Assembly (NCBI GenBank): GCA_020441005.1
Contig: JAGRNA010000085.1
Span: 1-36,791 of the forward strand
Direction: 5' to 3'
Source: Leptospiraceae bacterium
GTDB taxonomy: Bacteria; Spirochaetota; Leptospiria; Leptospirales; Leptonemataceae
DNA: 36,791 nt
Under the pieces are notes generated by a model that saw nothing but the letters and a program-made list of their open reading frames with translations, did not search any database and was not told where the DNA came from. Made by a program: the position numbers and the translations under genes. Positions 24,040 to 32,593 of the stretch are shown in pieces (the first letter of the stretch is position 1; each line of letters starts with the position of its first letter).

Positions 24040-25794
24040 TTAATCGGATACAAGGTTTTCGGGTCGGTTTTGGTGGTAGCGCCATAGAGCTCGCAAGAGC
24101 TGTCCTAAACTGGATTTTGCCGCCCCGGCCTTGTAATTGGCGGCCCCGATGGAAAAAAGCAAATCCAGATGCCGATTCATAATCCGGTACACAGAGCGCA
24201 GCGGCAGCTGTGGGTCATACATATCCGTCGATTCGGCTGTAGCGCCGTTGAGTTCAATCAGGCTCAAATGGCGGCCCTGCATCAGGGCCTCGGCCGAGGG
24301 ACAGCGGATATCATAGCGACCAAAGTAAAACCCGTGCATGCTTGCATGCACCTGCCGTGAAATTTTTTCGATGGCACGGTTTAATTCCGGAGTAATCCAC
24401 TGATTGGCCTGTTGGAAAAGGGCCCCCTGAAAATGATTGCCGGCAATTCCCAGCGAAATTTTTTCTCCGGCTTCGGGTACACTATGCCAGCGACCTTTCA
24501 GCCGGGTCTCAAAAACGCTGCTTTGCAGGCGGTAGCGCGGATGAGTCTGGATCAGCCGGGCAATTGTGTTGATACCATCACCGGTGATCGATGGAAATAC
24601 CTTGTTCGTAATGGACCAAATTCGTCCGCTGTTTTCATGCGCAAAGCGGTAGTAGAATATACCGACCTCCAATGGACCCGGGGCGTATTGCTGCATAATC
24701 CAGTCACAATCCATTCTATCGGGATCCTGGAGCCAGGCCTGGAACTGCACCTCATCACGGACCAGTTTGAGCCCGATCCCTTTCTGTGAAACATCCGGTT
24801 TAAAAATCAGGGGGAATTCCCAGCGGCATTGCCGCCGTGCTTTTTCCAGACCATCCCGGGAAGCATCGGCTCCGGGAATCAGGCGCCAGGCGGGTGTCAC
24901 CCGTTTGGGTAGATGCTGCAATATGCTGCTTTTTGACTCACCGATGAAACCGCCGTCCTCCATGCCCGGATTGACAGCGGTAAATACTGTCAGGCTGCGC
25001 ACCCGCAGAGCATGCCAGGCAACCATAAAAGGCAAGGGCAGGTAAAAAAGCCATGCCGGCCAGAACTCGATGTGGCCCAGCCGGCGTACGGACTGGATCA
25101 GGCGCTGCCGCCCCTGGCGCGTGAATACAGCCGGCAGGAGATAATGTAATCCGTAAAAAACCGGCACAATCAATATAATCATCAGCCAGCCAGACTCCTC
25201 GAAAATGGCAAACCATTGCAGCAGCTGATTGCCCAAAAACCAGCTCAATCCCAGCAGGAAGGGAGTCCAGATTATGCCGGCCACTAGGACAATCAGGGCC
25301 ATTTTCCAGAAGCTGCCGCCCAGCGCTCCGGCTGCTGTATAAACAAAAAAACGACTGCCGGGTACAAAGCGGCTGAGCAGCAGCAGTTTCCAGCCCTCGC
25401 GTTCCATGCGCTGCCGGATACGCGGCAGTCTGTGTTCTAGCCGATCATGATAGCGAGTAAACCAGTTGTTTTTCAAGAGGAAGCCCGGCAGATGCATGAG
25501 CGCGAATCCCAGGAAATAAAGGGCCAGATCACCGAGGAAGATACCCAGAAAGCAGCCGAAAAGAGCGGTCCAAAAGCCAATCCGGCCCTGTCGCAGCATA
25601 AGTCCGCTGGTGATCACGGTCAAATCCTCGGAAACAAAAGTGCCCCCGATGATGGCAGTTATCTGCCAGAGGCTCGTATCCTGCCGCAATCCTGGTTTAG
25701 ACTCCAGCCAGGCAGTAAAAATATCGGGCTGGCCTGGTTGCGCTGCTGGTTTTGCCTGCGCTGAAGCTGGATATAGCGGTGCCGTGCACAGCAT
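24040..25794 (-). CDS. Fusion of DedA (VTT) membrane domain and ATP-grasp domain
   Basis: 584 aa from ATG 25794. Residues about 40-225 form a DedA/VTT domain: GGTFVSEDLTVI, a glycine-rich re-entrant region, LSRFVPGSRFFVYTAAGALGG and late membrane helices. DedA proteins are envelope lipid flippase or transporter-like proteins. Residues about 285-560 resemble ATP-grasp ligases: FPLIFKPDVSQKGIGLKLV (ATP-binding Lys), DWIMQQYAPGPLEVG, and LSLIELNGATAES with the metal-binding Glu/Asn. ATP-grasp enzymes join a carboxylate to an amine or thiol. A hydrophobic stretch upstream of the ATG (GLHCFLFCMLCTAP) continues the frame, so a CTG start with a full signal peptide is possible. First gene of an operon with the cyclase and kinase. 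Confidence 0.78.
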   Translation of the reverse strand: MLCTAPLYPASAQAKPAAQPGQPDIFTAWLESKPGLRQDTSLWQITAIIGGTFVSEDLTVITSGLMLRQGRIGFWTALFGCFLGIFLGDLALYFLGFALMHLPGFLLKNNWFTRYHDRLEHRLPRIRQRMEREGWKLLLLSRFVPGSRFFVYTAAGALGGSFWKMALIVLVAGIIWTPFLLGLSWFLGNQLLQWFAIFEESGWLMIILIVPVFYGLHYLLPAVFTRQGRQRLIQSVRRLGHIEFWPAWLFYLPLPFMVAWHALRVRSLTVFTAVNPGMEDGGFIGESKSSILQHLPKRVTPAWRLIPGADASRDGLEKARRQCRWEFPLIFKPDVSQKGIGLKLVRDEVQFQAWLQDPDRMDCDWIMQQYAPGPLEVGIFYYRFAHENSGRIWSITNKVFPSITGDGINTIARLIQTHPRYRLQSSVFETRLKGRWHSVPEAGEKISLGIAGNHFQGALFQQANQWITPELNRAIEKISRQVHASMHGFYFGRYDIRCPSAEALMQGRHLSLIELNGATAESTDMYDPQLPLRSVYRIMNRHLDLLFSIGAANYKAGAAKSSLGQLLRALWRYHQNRPENLVSD

Positions 25795-25969
25795 ACAAAA
25801 TAGAAAGCAGTGCAGCCCATAGTACCAGTGCTTGTGCGGTCGGCCGCTGGTCTCATGTGCTTGCTGCGGGTGTGGATTTCGTTGAAACAGGGGTCAGCCT
25901 CTGGTTGCCAGTCTGTGATTACACTAATAAGGTCAAAAGATTCAGACGACAAAAGGCCGGCAAGTGAAT

Positions 25970-26506
25970 CTAGGTGCTAGCCGCTTTCTCTTGTGAGTGA
26001 CGGAATTCGGTTGTCGCCGGTGCGCTGCCAAAGCCATCCGGCCACATTGGCAGATGGCTGCCGGACTGGATAATCGCGTTGTGATGGATCAAATGATGGC
26101 CGGCAAAGAATAGCTCTCGAGCCAGGCTGGAACGAAACGTCTGCATGCTGCCGTCCGGATGGATCATATGCTCAATCTGGATTTCTACATCGAGATCGGT
26201 GGCATCGAGTTTTTGCAGCTGTGATCGCAGCTGTGCAATGGACCGCAGTGCAGCCGAACTGCTGGATTCGATTTCCGTATTACGCTCCCGCCGGTCGTAG
26301 CGCACCGCAGCATTGCCTGGTTGCCCGACGCTGTCCAAAAGGATCCGAAAATGATCCAGGCTGTGGCGGATGTGCGCACCGATACTGCTTTGCCCCTGAG
26401 GACTGGCTTTTTGGGTATAAGTCCTGGCGCCAAGGGCCTGGACCACAGCACCAAGCTCCGCCAGCATGCTGTCCAGGGTTTGCAGCAGCAAAGCATGATC
26501 GGTCAT
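25970..26506 (-). CDS. DinB-like four-helix protein
   Basis: 178 aa. The pattern matches the DinB/YfiT superfamily: IGAHIRHSLDHF early (H45, H48 and H52) and ELFFAGHHLIHHNAI late (H137, H138, H141, H142). A three-histidine metal site from H48, H137/H138 and H141/H142 is expected. Members include thiol-dependent transferases, for example with mycothiol or bacillithiol; many have no known substrate. Cytoplasmic. It is divergent from the MoxR gene with 44 bp between them, so the two promoters must overlap. Assignment is by motif pattern. Confidence 0.72.
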   Translation of the reverse strand: MTDHALLLQTLDSMLAELGAVVQALGARTYTQKASPQGQSSIGAHIRHSLDHFRILLDSVGQPGNAAVRYDRRERNTEIESSSSAALRSIAQLRSQLQKLDATDLDVEIQIEHMIHPDGSMQTFRSSLARELFFAGHHLIHHNAIIQSGSHLPMWPDGFGSAPATTEFRHSQEKAAST

Positions 26507-26550
26507 TAGTAATGGGATTCCGCTGAGCGGCTCAGGTTACAAGAAAAAAA

Positions 26551-27438
26551 GTGTGCGAATCCAGGGGGCGCAGCTATCATGGAATGGTGTCTGTAGCAGA
26601 AGCAAATCAAGGCGGATCGTCAGCCGGTCATTTTCAGGGTAGCAGCAGCTACTATTTGAGTCCGGAGCTGGAGCGTATTACCAGAATGGCCATGGTGCTC
26701 AACAAACCGCTGCTGTTAACCGGTGAGCCGGGTACCGGCAAAACGCAACTGGCGTTTGAAATAGCCCGCAGTCTGCAAATGCCCATCGAAGCCTTGCGGT
26801 GTAAATCAACGATACGGGGCGAGGAGACCTGCTATGTGCAGGATACAGTGCTGCGTTTGAATGATGCCCGCTTTGGCAGCGGCGACACCGGACGGGACGT
26901 TAATTCGTTTCATGACTATATTATCTGGGGCCCCATTGGCCGGGCTTTCCAGCATACAGAACGGGTCGTGCTGCTGCTGGATGAAATTGACAAAACGGAA
27001 TCCGATGTACAGGACAATTTGCTGGATGTCCTGGAGGACAATCAGTTTACAATCCGGGAGATTAACGAAACCGTCAAGGCCCGTCAGGCTCCGGTGATCA
27101 TCATTACTTCCAATGCCAAGCGCGAATTGTCGGACCCTTTCCTCCGGCGCTGTTTTTGCCATCATATCGCCTTCCCGGATAGCAAGGAAATGGAGCACAT
27201 CATATCTTTGCACTTCCCGGACCTGGACCAGGAATTGAAGGCGGTGGCGCTGCGGCTCTTCTATGATCTGCGCCAGCGCGGATATGAAAAGCCGCCGGCC
27301 ACGAGCGAACTGCTCAACTGGCTGGCCGCAATTGGTGTCGATGCGATCAGCAAGACGGAGCTAGAGTCTGGTCTGCCTTTTCCGGGCATCCTGATCAAAC
27401 GAGCCAGCGACCTGGAAGCGTATCGCAATCAGGCTTGA
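26551..27438 (+). CDS. MoxR-type AAA+ ATPase
   Basis: 295 aa from GTG 26551; an in-frame ATG at 26584 is the alternative and neither has a good ribosome site. Walker A is G58-EPGTGKT, Walker B is VLLLD144-E145-ID, then sensor 1 in IIITSNAKR and an arginine region DPFLRRCF. The Cys-rich phrase RRCFCHHIAF is typical of MoxR relatives. MoxR proteins work as chaperone-like motors together with VWA proteins, often for metal-centre insertion or envelope stress. The next gene encodes exactly such a VWA partner. It opens the plus-strand block that runs to 36594. Confidence 0.88.
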   Translation: MCESRGRSYHGMVSVAEANQGGSSAGHFQGSSSYYLSPELERITRMAMVLNKPLLLTGEPGTGKTQLAFEIARSLQMPIEALRCKSTIRGEETCYVQDTVLRLNDARFGSGDTGRDVNSFHDYIIWGPIGRAFQHTERVVLLLDEIDKTESDVQDNLLDVLEDNQFTIREINETVKARQAPVIIITSNAKRELSDPFLRRCFCHHIAFPDSKEMEHIISLHFPDLDQELKAVALRLFYDLRQRGYEKPPATSELLNWLAAIGVDAISKTELESGLPFPGILIKRASDLEAYRNQA

Positions 27439-27476
27439 AGCGGATGTTTCTTTGACCGTGGCGAACTGGCAGTGAC

Positions 27477-28664
27477 ATGCTAAAAAGCTTTATTTACATA
27501 TTGCGCGGCTATGGATTGCCAGCCGGACTGGGTGCCATTCTGGATTTTTACCGCGGTCTCAGGCTGGGGCTGGTCCAAAACCTGGATGAGCTGTTTGATT
27601 TGGGAGCCCTGTGTTTTGTGAAGCGCGTCCGCCAAATGGACTTGTATGAACGGGCTTTTGTCTATTTTTTTTGCGGCGTTGATCTGCCCCCGGTTGCGGA
27701 GGGTGATCCGGCAGTCTTGCAAAGTAAACAGTTCCGTGAGTGGCTCAGTCAAGCCGTCTTGTCTGGACAGATCCAGCCGGTGACGCAGAATTTAAGTCCG
27801 GCAGAACTAATGGAACGTTTTTGGCAGACTGTGCGGGAACAAATGGAAGCGCATCACGGCGGCAATCGCTGGGTGGGCACCGGCGGAACCTCTCCTTTTG
27901 GCCACAGCGGTTTTAGCCAGGCAGGCATCCGGGTGCAGGGCTCCTCGAAGTATCGCAGTGCAATGCGAGTGTTTGGTGACCGTCGCTATATCAATTATAG
28001 CGAAGACCTGATGATCGATGATGCGCCGCTGGCCCGCATACTGGAAACCCTGCGCCGTCTGCGGCCCCGGGGAGCGGCTACAGAATTAAACATTGCAGAA
28101 AGCGTGTATCAAAGTGCGCGGAATGCCGGCGAGCTCGAGTTGATTTTTCAGCGTCCGCTGCGGGAAAACCATGAATTGATACTTTTGATTGACAATGGCG
28201 GTTCTTCGATGCTGCCCTGGGCCGAGTTGACCCAGAAGCTCTTTGGCCGCATTCATCGCCGCTTTCAACACAGCCATACCTATTTTTTTCATAATACAAT
28301 CTACGAAAGAGTCTACCTGGACGCCCGCCGCACCCGTCAAATCGCATTGGAACGTATCTTGACACAGCATCAGGATCCGATGGTCATCATCATTGGTGAT
28401 GCAAGCATGAATCCCTATGAATTGGGGGCGCCCTGGGGCGCCAGTGATCCGCGCAATGCCTGTCCCCAGAGCAGTATCTTTTATCTGGAGCGTCTGCGGC
28501 GGCGCCTGCGGCATAGCGTCTGGTTGAATCCCATACCCAAACGCAGCTGGGATACGAATCAGGCGGGCTGGAGTGTCGAGCGCATTCGTCAGATTTTTTT
28601 CATGGAAGACCTGAGCTTGCGGGGATTAAAACGCAGTATTGATTATTTGCTTGCTATGCAGTGA
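27477..28664 (+). CDS. CoxE-like VWA protein, partner of the MoxR ATPase
   Basis: 395 aa; ATG 38 bp after the MoxR stop. The N-terminal half is helical, then a Gly/Ser-rich loop (about 125-165, HHGGNRWVGTGGTSPFG), then the VWA domain (about 225-390). The MIDAS motif reads D239-N-G-G-S243, so the usual middle Ser of DxSxS is Gly, as in some CoxE-like proteins. A second acidic motif is IIGDASMNPYEL. The gene order MoxR then VWA is the classic pair. Target unknown; the cyclase and envelope genes immediately downstream are possible clients. Confidence 0.82.
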   Translation: MLKSFIYILRGYGLPAGLGAILDFYRGLRLGLVQNLDELFDLGALCFVKRVRQMDLYERAFVYFFCGVDLPPVAEGDPAVLQSKQFREWLSQAVLSGQIQPVTQNLSPAELMERFWQTVREQMEAHHGGNRWVGTGGTSPFGHSGFSQAGIRVQGSSKYRSAMRVFGDRRYINYSEDLMIDDAPLARILETLRRLRPRGAATELNIAESVYQSARNAGELELIFQRPLRENHELILLIDNGGSSMLPWAELTQKLFGRIHRRFQHSHTYFFHNTIYERVYLDARRTRQIALERILTQHQDPMVIIIGDASMNPYELGAPWGASDPRNACPQSSIFYLERLRRRLRHSVWLNPIPKRSWDTNQAGWSVERIRQIFFMEDLSLRGLKRSIDYLLAMQ

Positions 28665-28700
28665 CGAAGCTGTAAAGCATACCAGGGCAATTAAGTCAAT

Positions 28701-30611
28701 ATGGCAGCTAATAAGCGTAAATCACAATCAGAATCCGGTAGCATGGGCAGTCCAGCTGCTCCAGCCAGCGCAAATACCCAGGATGAATTTCAACTGTCGC
28801 GGTTAACGATTCGCATCAAGTTGATGGCCCTGATTTTTGGCCTGATTGGATTGTCCTTGTTTGTTATGATCCAGTTGGTGACGTATTTTTACACCGATGA
28901 TATGGCTGCCAATGTGCAAGAGACCAACCTGAAGCTGGCCAATGTTATCGGCGGCAATGTCGAAACAACGATTACGGCACTCAGTCAAAACGCCCGCATA
29001 GTCGCCGATGCCATGGTGGCCGGTGATCAGGCAAGAGCAGCCCGGCGGGCATTCGAAACAGATCCGAATCTGATCATGGTGGCAGTATTGAACCGTCAGC
29101 TGCAGACGACTGACAGTATTTTCAACACAGAACTGGCGCGCGAGAATAAACTCAATGAAGACCAGTTGCGCGCTCTGCCTAAGAAATATCAGTCGGATTT
29201 ACGCTCCTCATTTAACGGAAAAGCAAATTTAATCAATGCCAGTCCGGGCTTCAGCCTGCCGATCCTGACCCTGTCGGTTCCCTTTGCCGGGGAGCAGTCC
29301 GACCGGATTATCGTTGTGGTTGCCAGGATGCAAACGATCCTGACCTCGTTTCAATCTCCAGGGCTCGCGGAAGTATTCATGGTCAATACCAGCGGACTGA
29401 TTGTTGCCCATCCGGATAAATCTGTGACTCTGGCTGGCAAGCGTATGGATGATCTGCCGATCGTCAAAAACATGGCGGGCAGCAAGTTCAATTCCGGTCA
29501 GATTCGGTATGAACAAAAAGATGGATATTATTTAGGCAGCTTTAAAAAAATTCCTGTGCTGGACCTGGGAATCATCGCCACCGTCAATGAAGACCGGGCC
29601 TTTGCCGGTGTATACCGTATCCAGCGTCGTAATATTTACTTAATGATCGTTGTGATCAGTTTGGCCGTATTGGTCGCTTTTCTGTTTGCTCGTCAGCTCG
29701 TAGGTCCCATTCGCAAGTTGACTCTGGCCGCTCGCCAAATTTCGCGCGGAGTGTTTAATGTGCGTATGCAGGTCGAGCATGGCGATGAAATTGGCCTGCT
29801 AACAGACACTTTCAATCAGATGGCCCGCGGACTGGAGGAACGCGAGAATCTTAAGGAAAGTTTTGGCCGCTTTGTAAACAAGGAACTGGCCGAGTTGTCC
29901 ATGAGCGGCGCTCTGGGATTGGGGGGGGAACGTAAAGAAGTTGCGATTTTCTTTTCTGATATCCGGGGCTTTACGGCCTTGTCCGAAACTCTACGTCCCG
30001 AAGAAGTTGTAGAGTTTTTAAATGAGTATTTTACGCGCATGGTGGGCTGCGTGAATGAGACCGGCGGTCTGGTTGATAAATTTATTGGTGATGCAATCAT
30101 GGCGCATTGGGGAGCAATTCGTAGTTTATCCAATAACACGGAGGCAGCGATTAATGCAGCCCTGATGATGCGGCGCGAGCTTTTAGAATACAATCAGTTG
30201 AGTGCCCGCCATCGGACAACCCCCGTTCTACAGATGGGTATGGGGATCAATACCGGTCCGGTAATTGCCGGCCAGATTGGCTCGGATGAGCGCCTTGAAT
30301 ACACCGTCATTGGCGATGCTGTGAATCTGGCCTCCAGGGTTGAATCCCTGACCAAGCACTTTGGCGTCGATATTTTAATTACGGACCAGGCTCTGGCAGA
30401 GGTGAAGGATATCTTTGTCGTTGAAAAAATGGATGCAATCAAGGTCAAGGGCAAGGCGCGGCCTGTCACGGTCTACGGTGTATTAGGCAGGGAAGATGAT
30501 CCTGATTGTCCGCGAACTTTGACCGCACTGCGCAAGGAGCTGGGTATCAAGTTTAAGGCTACCGGGAAAAAGGCAGACGAATTCAAGGATGCCAAGTATG
30601 AATCGGCTTAA
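28701..30611 (+). CDS. Adenylate cyclase with extracytoplasmic sensor and HAMP domain
   Basis: 636 aa, starting 36 bp after the VWA gene. A hydrophilic N-terminus, membrane helix 1 (about 40-65), a Cache-like periplasmic sensor (about 70-305, with LAEVFMVNTSGLIVAHPDK), membrane helix 2 (about 311-333), HAMP (about 335-390, QLVGPIRKLTLAARQI) and the cyclase domain (about 410-600). Catalytic residues: D420 and D464 for metals, K460 and T535 for adenine choice (Thr replaces Asp, common in bacterial adenylate cyclases), N542 and R546. Makes cAMP on an outside signal. Its last 14 bp overlap the FecR gene. A G8 run (29931-29938) lies just before the catalytic domain. Confidence 0.92.
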   Translation: MAANKRKSQSESGSMGSPAAPASANTQDEFQLSRLTIRIKLMALIFGLIGLSLFVMIQLVTYFYTDDMAANVQETNLKLANVIGGNVETTITALSQNARIVADAMVAGDQARAARRAFETDPNLIMVAVLNRQLQTTDSIFNTELARENKLNEDQLRALPKKYQSDLRSSFNGKANLINASPGFSLPILTLSVPFAGEQSDRIIVVVARMQTILTSFQSPGLAEVFMVNTSGLIVAHPDKSVTLAGKRMDDLPIVKNMAGSKFNSGQIRYEQKDGYYLGSFKKIPVLDLGIIATVNEDRAFAGVYRIQRRNIYLMIVVISLAVLVAFLFARQLVGPIRKLTLAARQISRGVFNVRMQVEHGDEIGLLTDTFNQMARGLEERENLKESFGRFVNKELAELSMSGALGLGGERKEVAIFFSDIRGFTALSETLRPEEVVEFLNEYFTRMVGCVNETGGLVDKFIGDAIMAHWGAIRSLSNNTEAAINAALMMRRELLEYNQLSARHRTTPVLQMGMGINTGPVIAGQIGSDERLEYTVIGDAVNLASRVESLTKHFGVDILITDQALAEVKDIFVVEKMDAIKVKGKARPVTVYGVLGREDDPDCPRTLTALRKELGIKFKATGKKADEFKDAKYESA

Positions 30612-32487
30612 ATACTTTTTATTCCATTCCGACTCCCGTTGGGTCGTGCTATTGATTGCAATTGCACTATTCTTTCTAATGCTTTTCTATGTTGACTACT
30701 CCCGTGAAGCAGATATTGGCACTCGCAAGGTTATTGGTAAAATTGTTTATAAAAATAATACTGTGCAGCGTAAATTTGCAGATGAAGTCGTCTGGAGTAA
30801 TCTGCGCTCAAATAGCCCGCTGACGAATATGGATTTGATCCGCTCCGAAAACCTGTCGGATGCAATCATCTACCTGAATGGCGATACAAAAATAAAAATC
30901 GATGAGAACAGTATGTTCTTTCTCGATCTGTCCGGCGATCAACTCAAGCTGGAGTTTTCGGGCGGTTCCATTCAAATTGAGCAGGGCAGCGAGTCCTTGT
31001 CCGGTAAAATGACGATCAAAAGCGGTGACGCGGTCATTAATGTGGGCGACGCTGATCTGAAAATCGTCAGCAACGAAGGACAGGGCAACAAGGGCGCCCT
31101 GAATCTGTATGTCCAGAAAGGCCAGGCGAGCCTGAATGTCGATGGCCAGAGTCAATCCATCGGCAAAAACCAGAAAGCAGCGATCGACGGCAAAGAGGTG
31201 GCCGTCAAGGATGTGGAAGTCCGACTTGTGAGTCCCGCGGCCCAGGAACTGGTTACCACCGCTCAAAACGAAAAGATGAAATTCAATTTTAATACGGCCG
31301 CCGGTTACACGGACAGCCGATTGGAGATAGCCCGTGATCGCAATTTCAATCGGATCGTGCGCACGCTGAGTTCCAGTGAGGCCCGCGTGGGTGTCGCCCT
31401 GAGCCCGGGTACATGGTATTGGCGGGTCAAGGCCCGTGATCAAAAAACGGGCCAGATCGTTACTAGTGAATTAAGGCGTTTTCGGATGGTGGAAAACAAA
31501 CCTGTGCAGACCTATTCACCGGACCCCAATCAACCGATTCGATTCGTGGACAACAAGCCGACGGTTGGCTTTGCCTGGGCGCCATCCCCGCTGGCAAACT
31601 CCTATACCCTGGAATTGGCCAAAGACAGCAGCTTCAAGTCCGGTGTGCGCCGTTTTCAAACCCAGTCCTCCAGTTACAGTGTTTCGGATCTGCCGCCAGG
31701 CGACTGGTACTGGAGAGTGCGATCCAAATCAGAAATTGCCGGTGTGGCTGAGCAGGTCTCACCGGTCAAACGGGTCCGCATTGAAAAACGCGATGCGTAC
31801 GATGCCCCTGTGGTGGAGCGTCCGGTGAAACAATTGACCGTAGATCCGGCGGCTTTTGAAAAAGGAGTCCTCTTCGTTTGGCAATCCATGGCCGAGATTA
31901 ACCGCTTCACTTTTCAGGTCAGCAAGGATCCATCATTTAGCAAAACGCAATACCAGACTGTCACCGAGGCTAACTTTGTGCAGCTTCGTCAACAGCTGGC
32001 CGAGGGGAGCTGGTACTGGCGGGTTCAGGGCCAGGCAGCCAGCGGCAAGACCAGTCGCTGGAGTGAAGCCGCCAGCTTTATCGTTCAGGATAAAAGCAAG
32101 ACTGCAAAAGAAAAAGAGAGCGAGGATGACGGCAGCGGGCAGCTGGTGCTACTGGTGCCTCAGGGCGTTGTCGATATGTCCGGCCAAAACCGGCTGATCT
32201 TCCGCTGGCGGCCCGACGCCCGTTCCAAAGCCTGGCGGATCAGCTTGTTTCAAGTCAAGGACGGGCGCACCAGGCTGGTTCATCGCAGTCAGACGACGAA
32301 ACCGGTCTATGTACTGACAGATCTAAGCGTGCTGGATGTGGGCCCCTTTATCTGGCAAATCGACAGCCTGGGGCAGGCCAGTGCCCCCCAGAGCGCCCGG
32401 CAGGGTTTCCGGGTGACCCTGAAGGAAGCAGGATCCATACGACCGGATGACATTGAATTTCTTTCACCGGAAAAAATGTATCGTTAG
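30598..32487 (+). CDS. Membrane-anchored FecR-domain protein with FN3-like repeats
   Basis: ATG 30598 is chosen over 30589 because AAGGA stands 8 nt before it; 629 aa. One N-terminal membrane helix (about 15-33) leaves nearly everything outside the cytoplasm. Residues about 55-200 match a FecR domain (SNSPLTNMDLIRSENLSDAIIYLNG, IKIDENSMFFL, LEFSGGSIQIE). Three fibronectin-III-like units follow, each with G-x-WYWRV (PGTWYWRVKA, PGDWYWRVRS, EGSWYWRVQG), then a fourth weaker unit (GPFIWQID). FecR proteins in iron uptake pass outer-membrane signals to sigma factors; here no sigma factor is near and the cyclase overlaps instead. Probably a periplasmic sensor or scaffold for the cyclase. Confidence 0.82.
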   Translation: MNRLKYFLFHSDSRWVVLLIAIALFFLMLFYVDYSREADIGTRKVIGKIVYKNNTVQRKFADEVVWSNLRSNSPLTNMDLIRSENLSDAIIYLNGDTKIKIDENSMFFLDLSGDQLKLEFSGGSIQIEQGSESLSGKMTIKSGDAVINVGDADLKIVSNEGQGNKGALNLYVQKGQASLNVDGQSQSIGKNQKAAIDGKEVAVKDVEVRLVSPAAQELVTTAQNEKMKFNFNTAAGYTDSRLEIARDRNFNRIVRTLSSSEARVGVALSPGTWYWRVKARDQKTGQIVTSELRRFRMVENKPVQTYSPDPNQPIRFVDNKPTVGFAWAPSPLANSYTLELAKDSSFKSGVRRFQTQSSSYSVSDLPPGDWYWRVRSKSEIAGVAEQVSPVKRVRIEKRDAYDAPVVERPVKQLTVDPAAFEKGVLFVWQSMAEINRFTFQVSKDPSFSKTQYQTVTEANFVQLRQQLAEGSWYWRVQGQAASGKTSRWSEAASFIVQDKSKTAKEKESEDDGSGQLVLLVPQGVVDMSGQNRLIFRWRPDARSKAWRISLFQVKDGRTRLVHRSQTTKPVYVLTDLSVLDVGPFIWQIDSLGQASAPQSARQGFRVTLKEAGSIRPDDIEFLSPEKMYR

Positions 32488-32593
32488 AGTCGGGGTGGTT
32501 CGTAACACCGGCCCGCTAACCAGAGCCAGGCCGGTTTGTGATGCTGCTGCTGGTCGACAAAAGTCTTTGCTTCTCAGGGCAGGCCGGAAAAGA

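Noticed and set aside
30598..32487. FecR protein considered as part of a TonB/sigma iron-uptake system
   Set aside because: No ECF sigma factor, TonB receptor or iron gene is present in the window; the partner by overlap is an adenylate cyclase.
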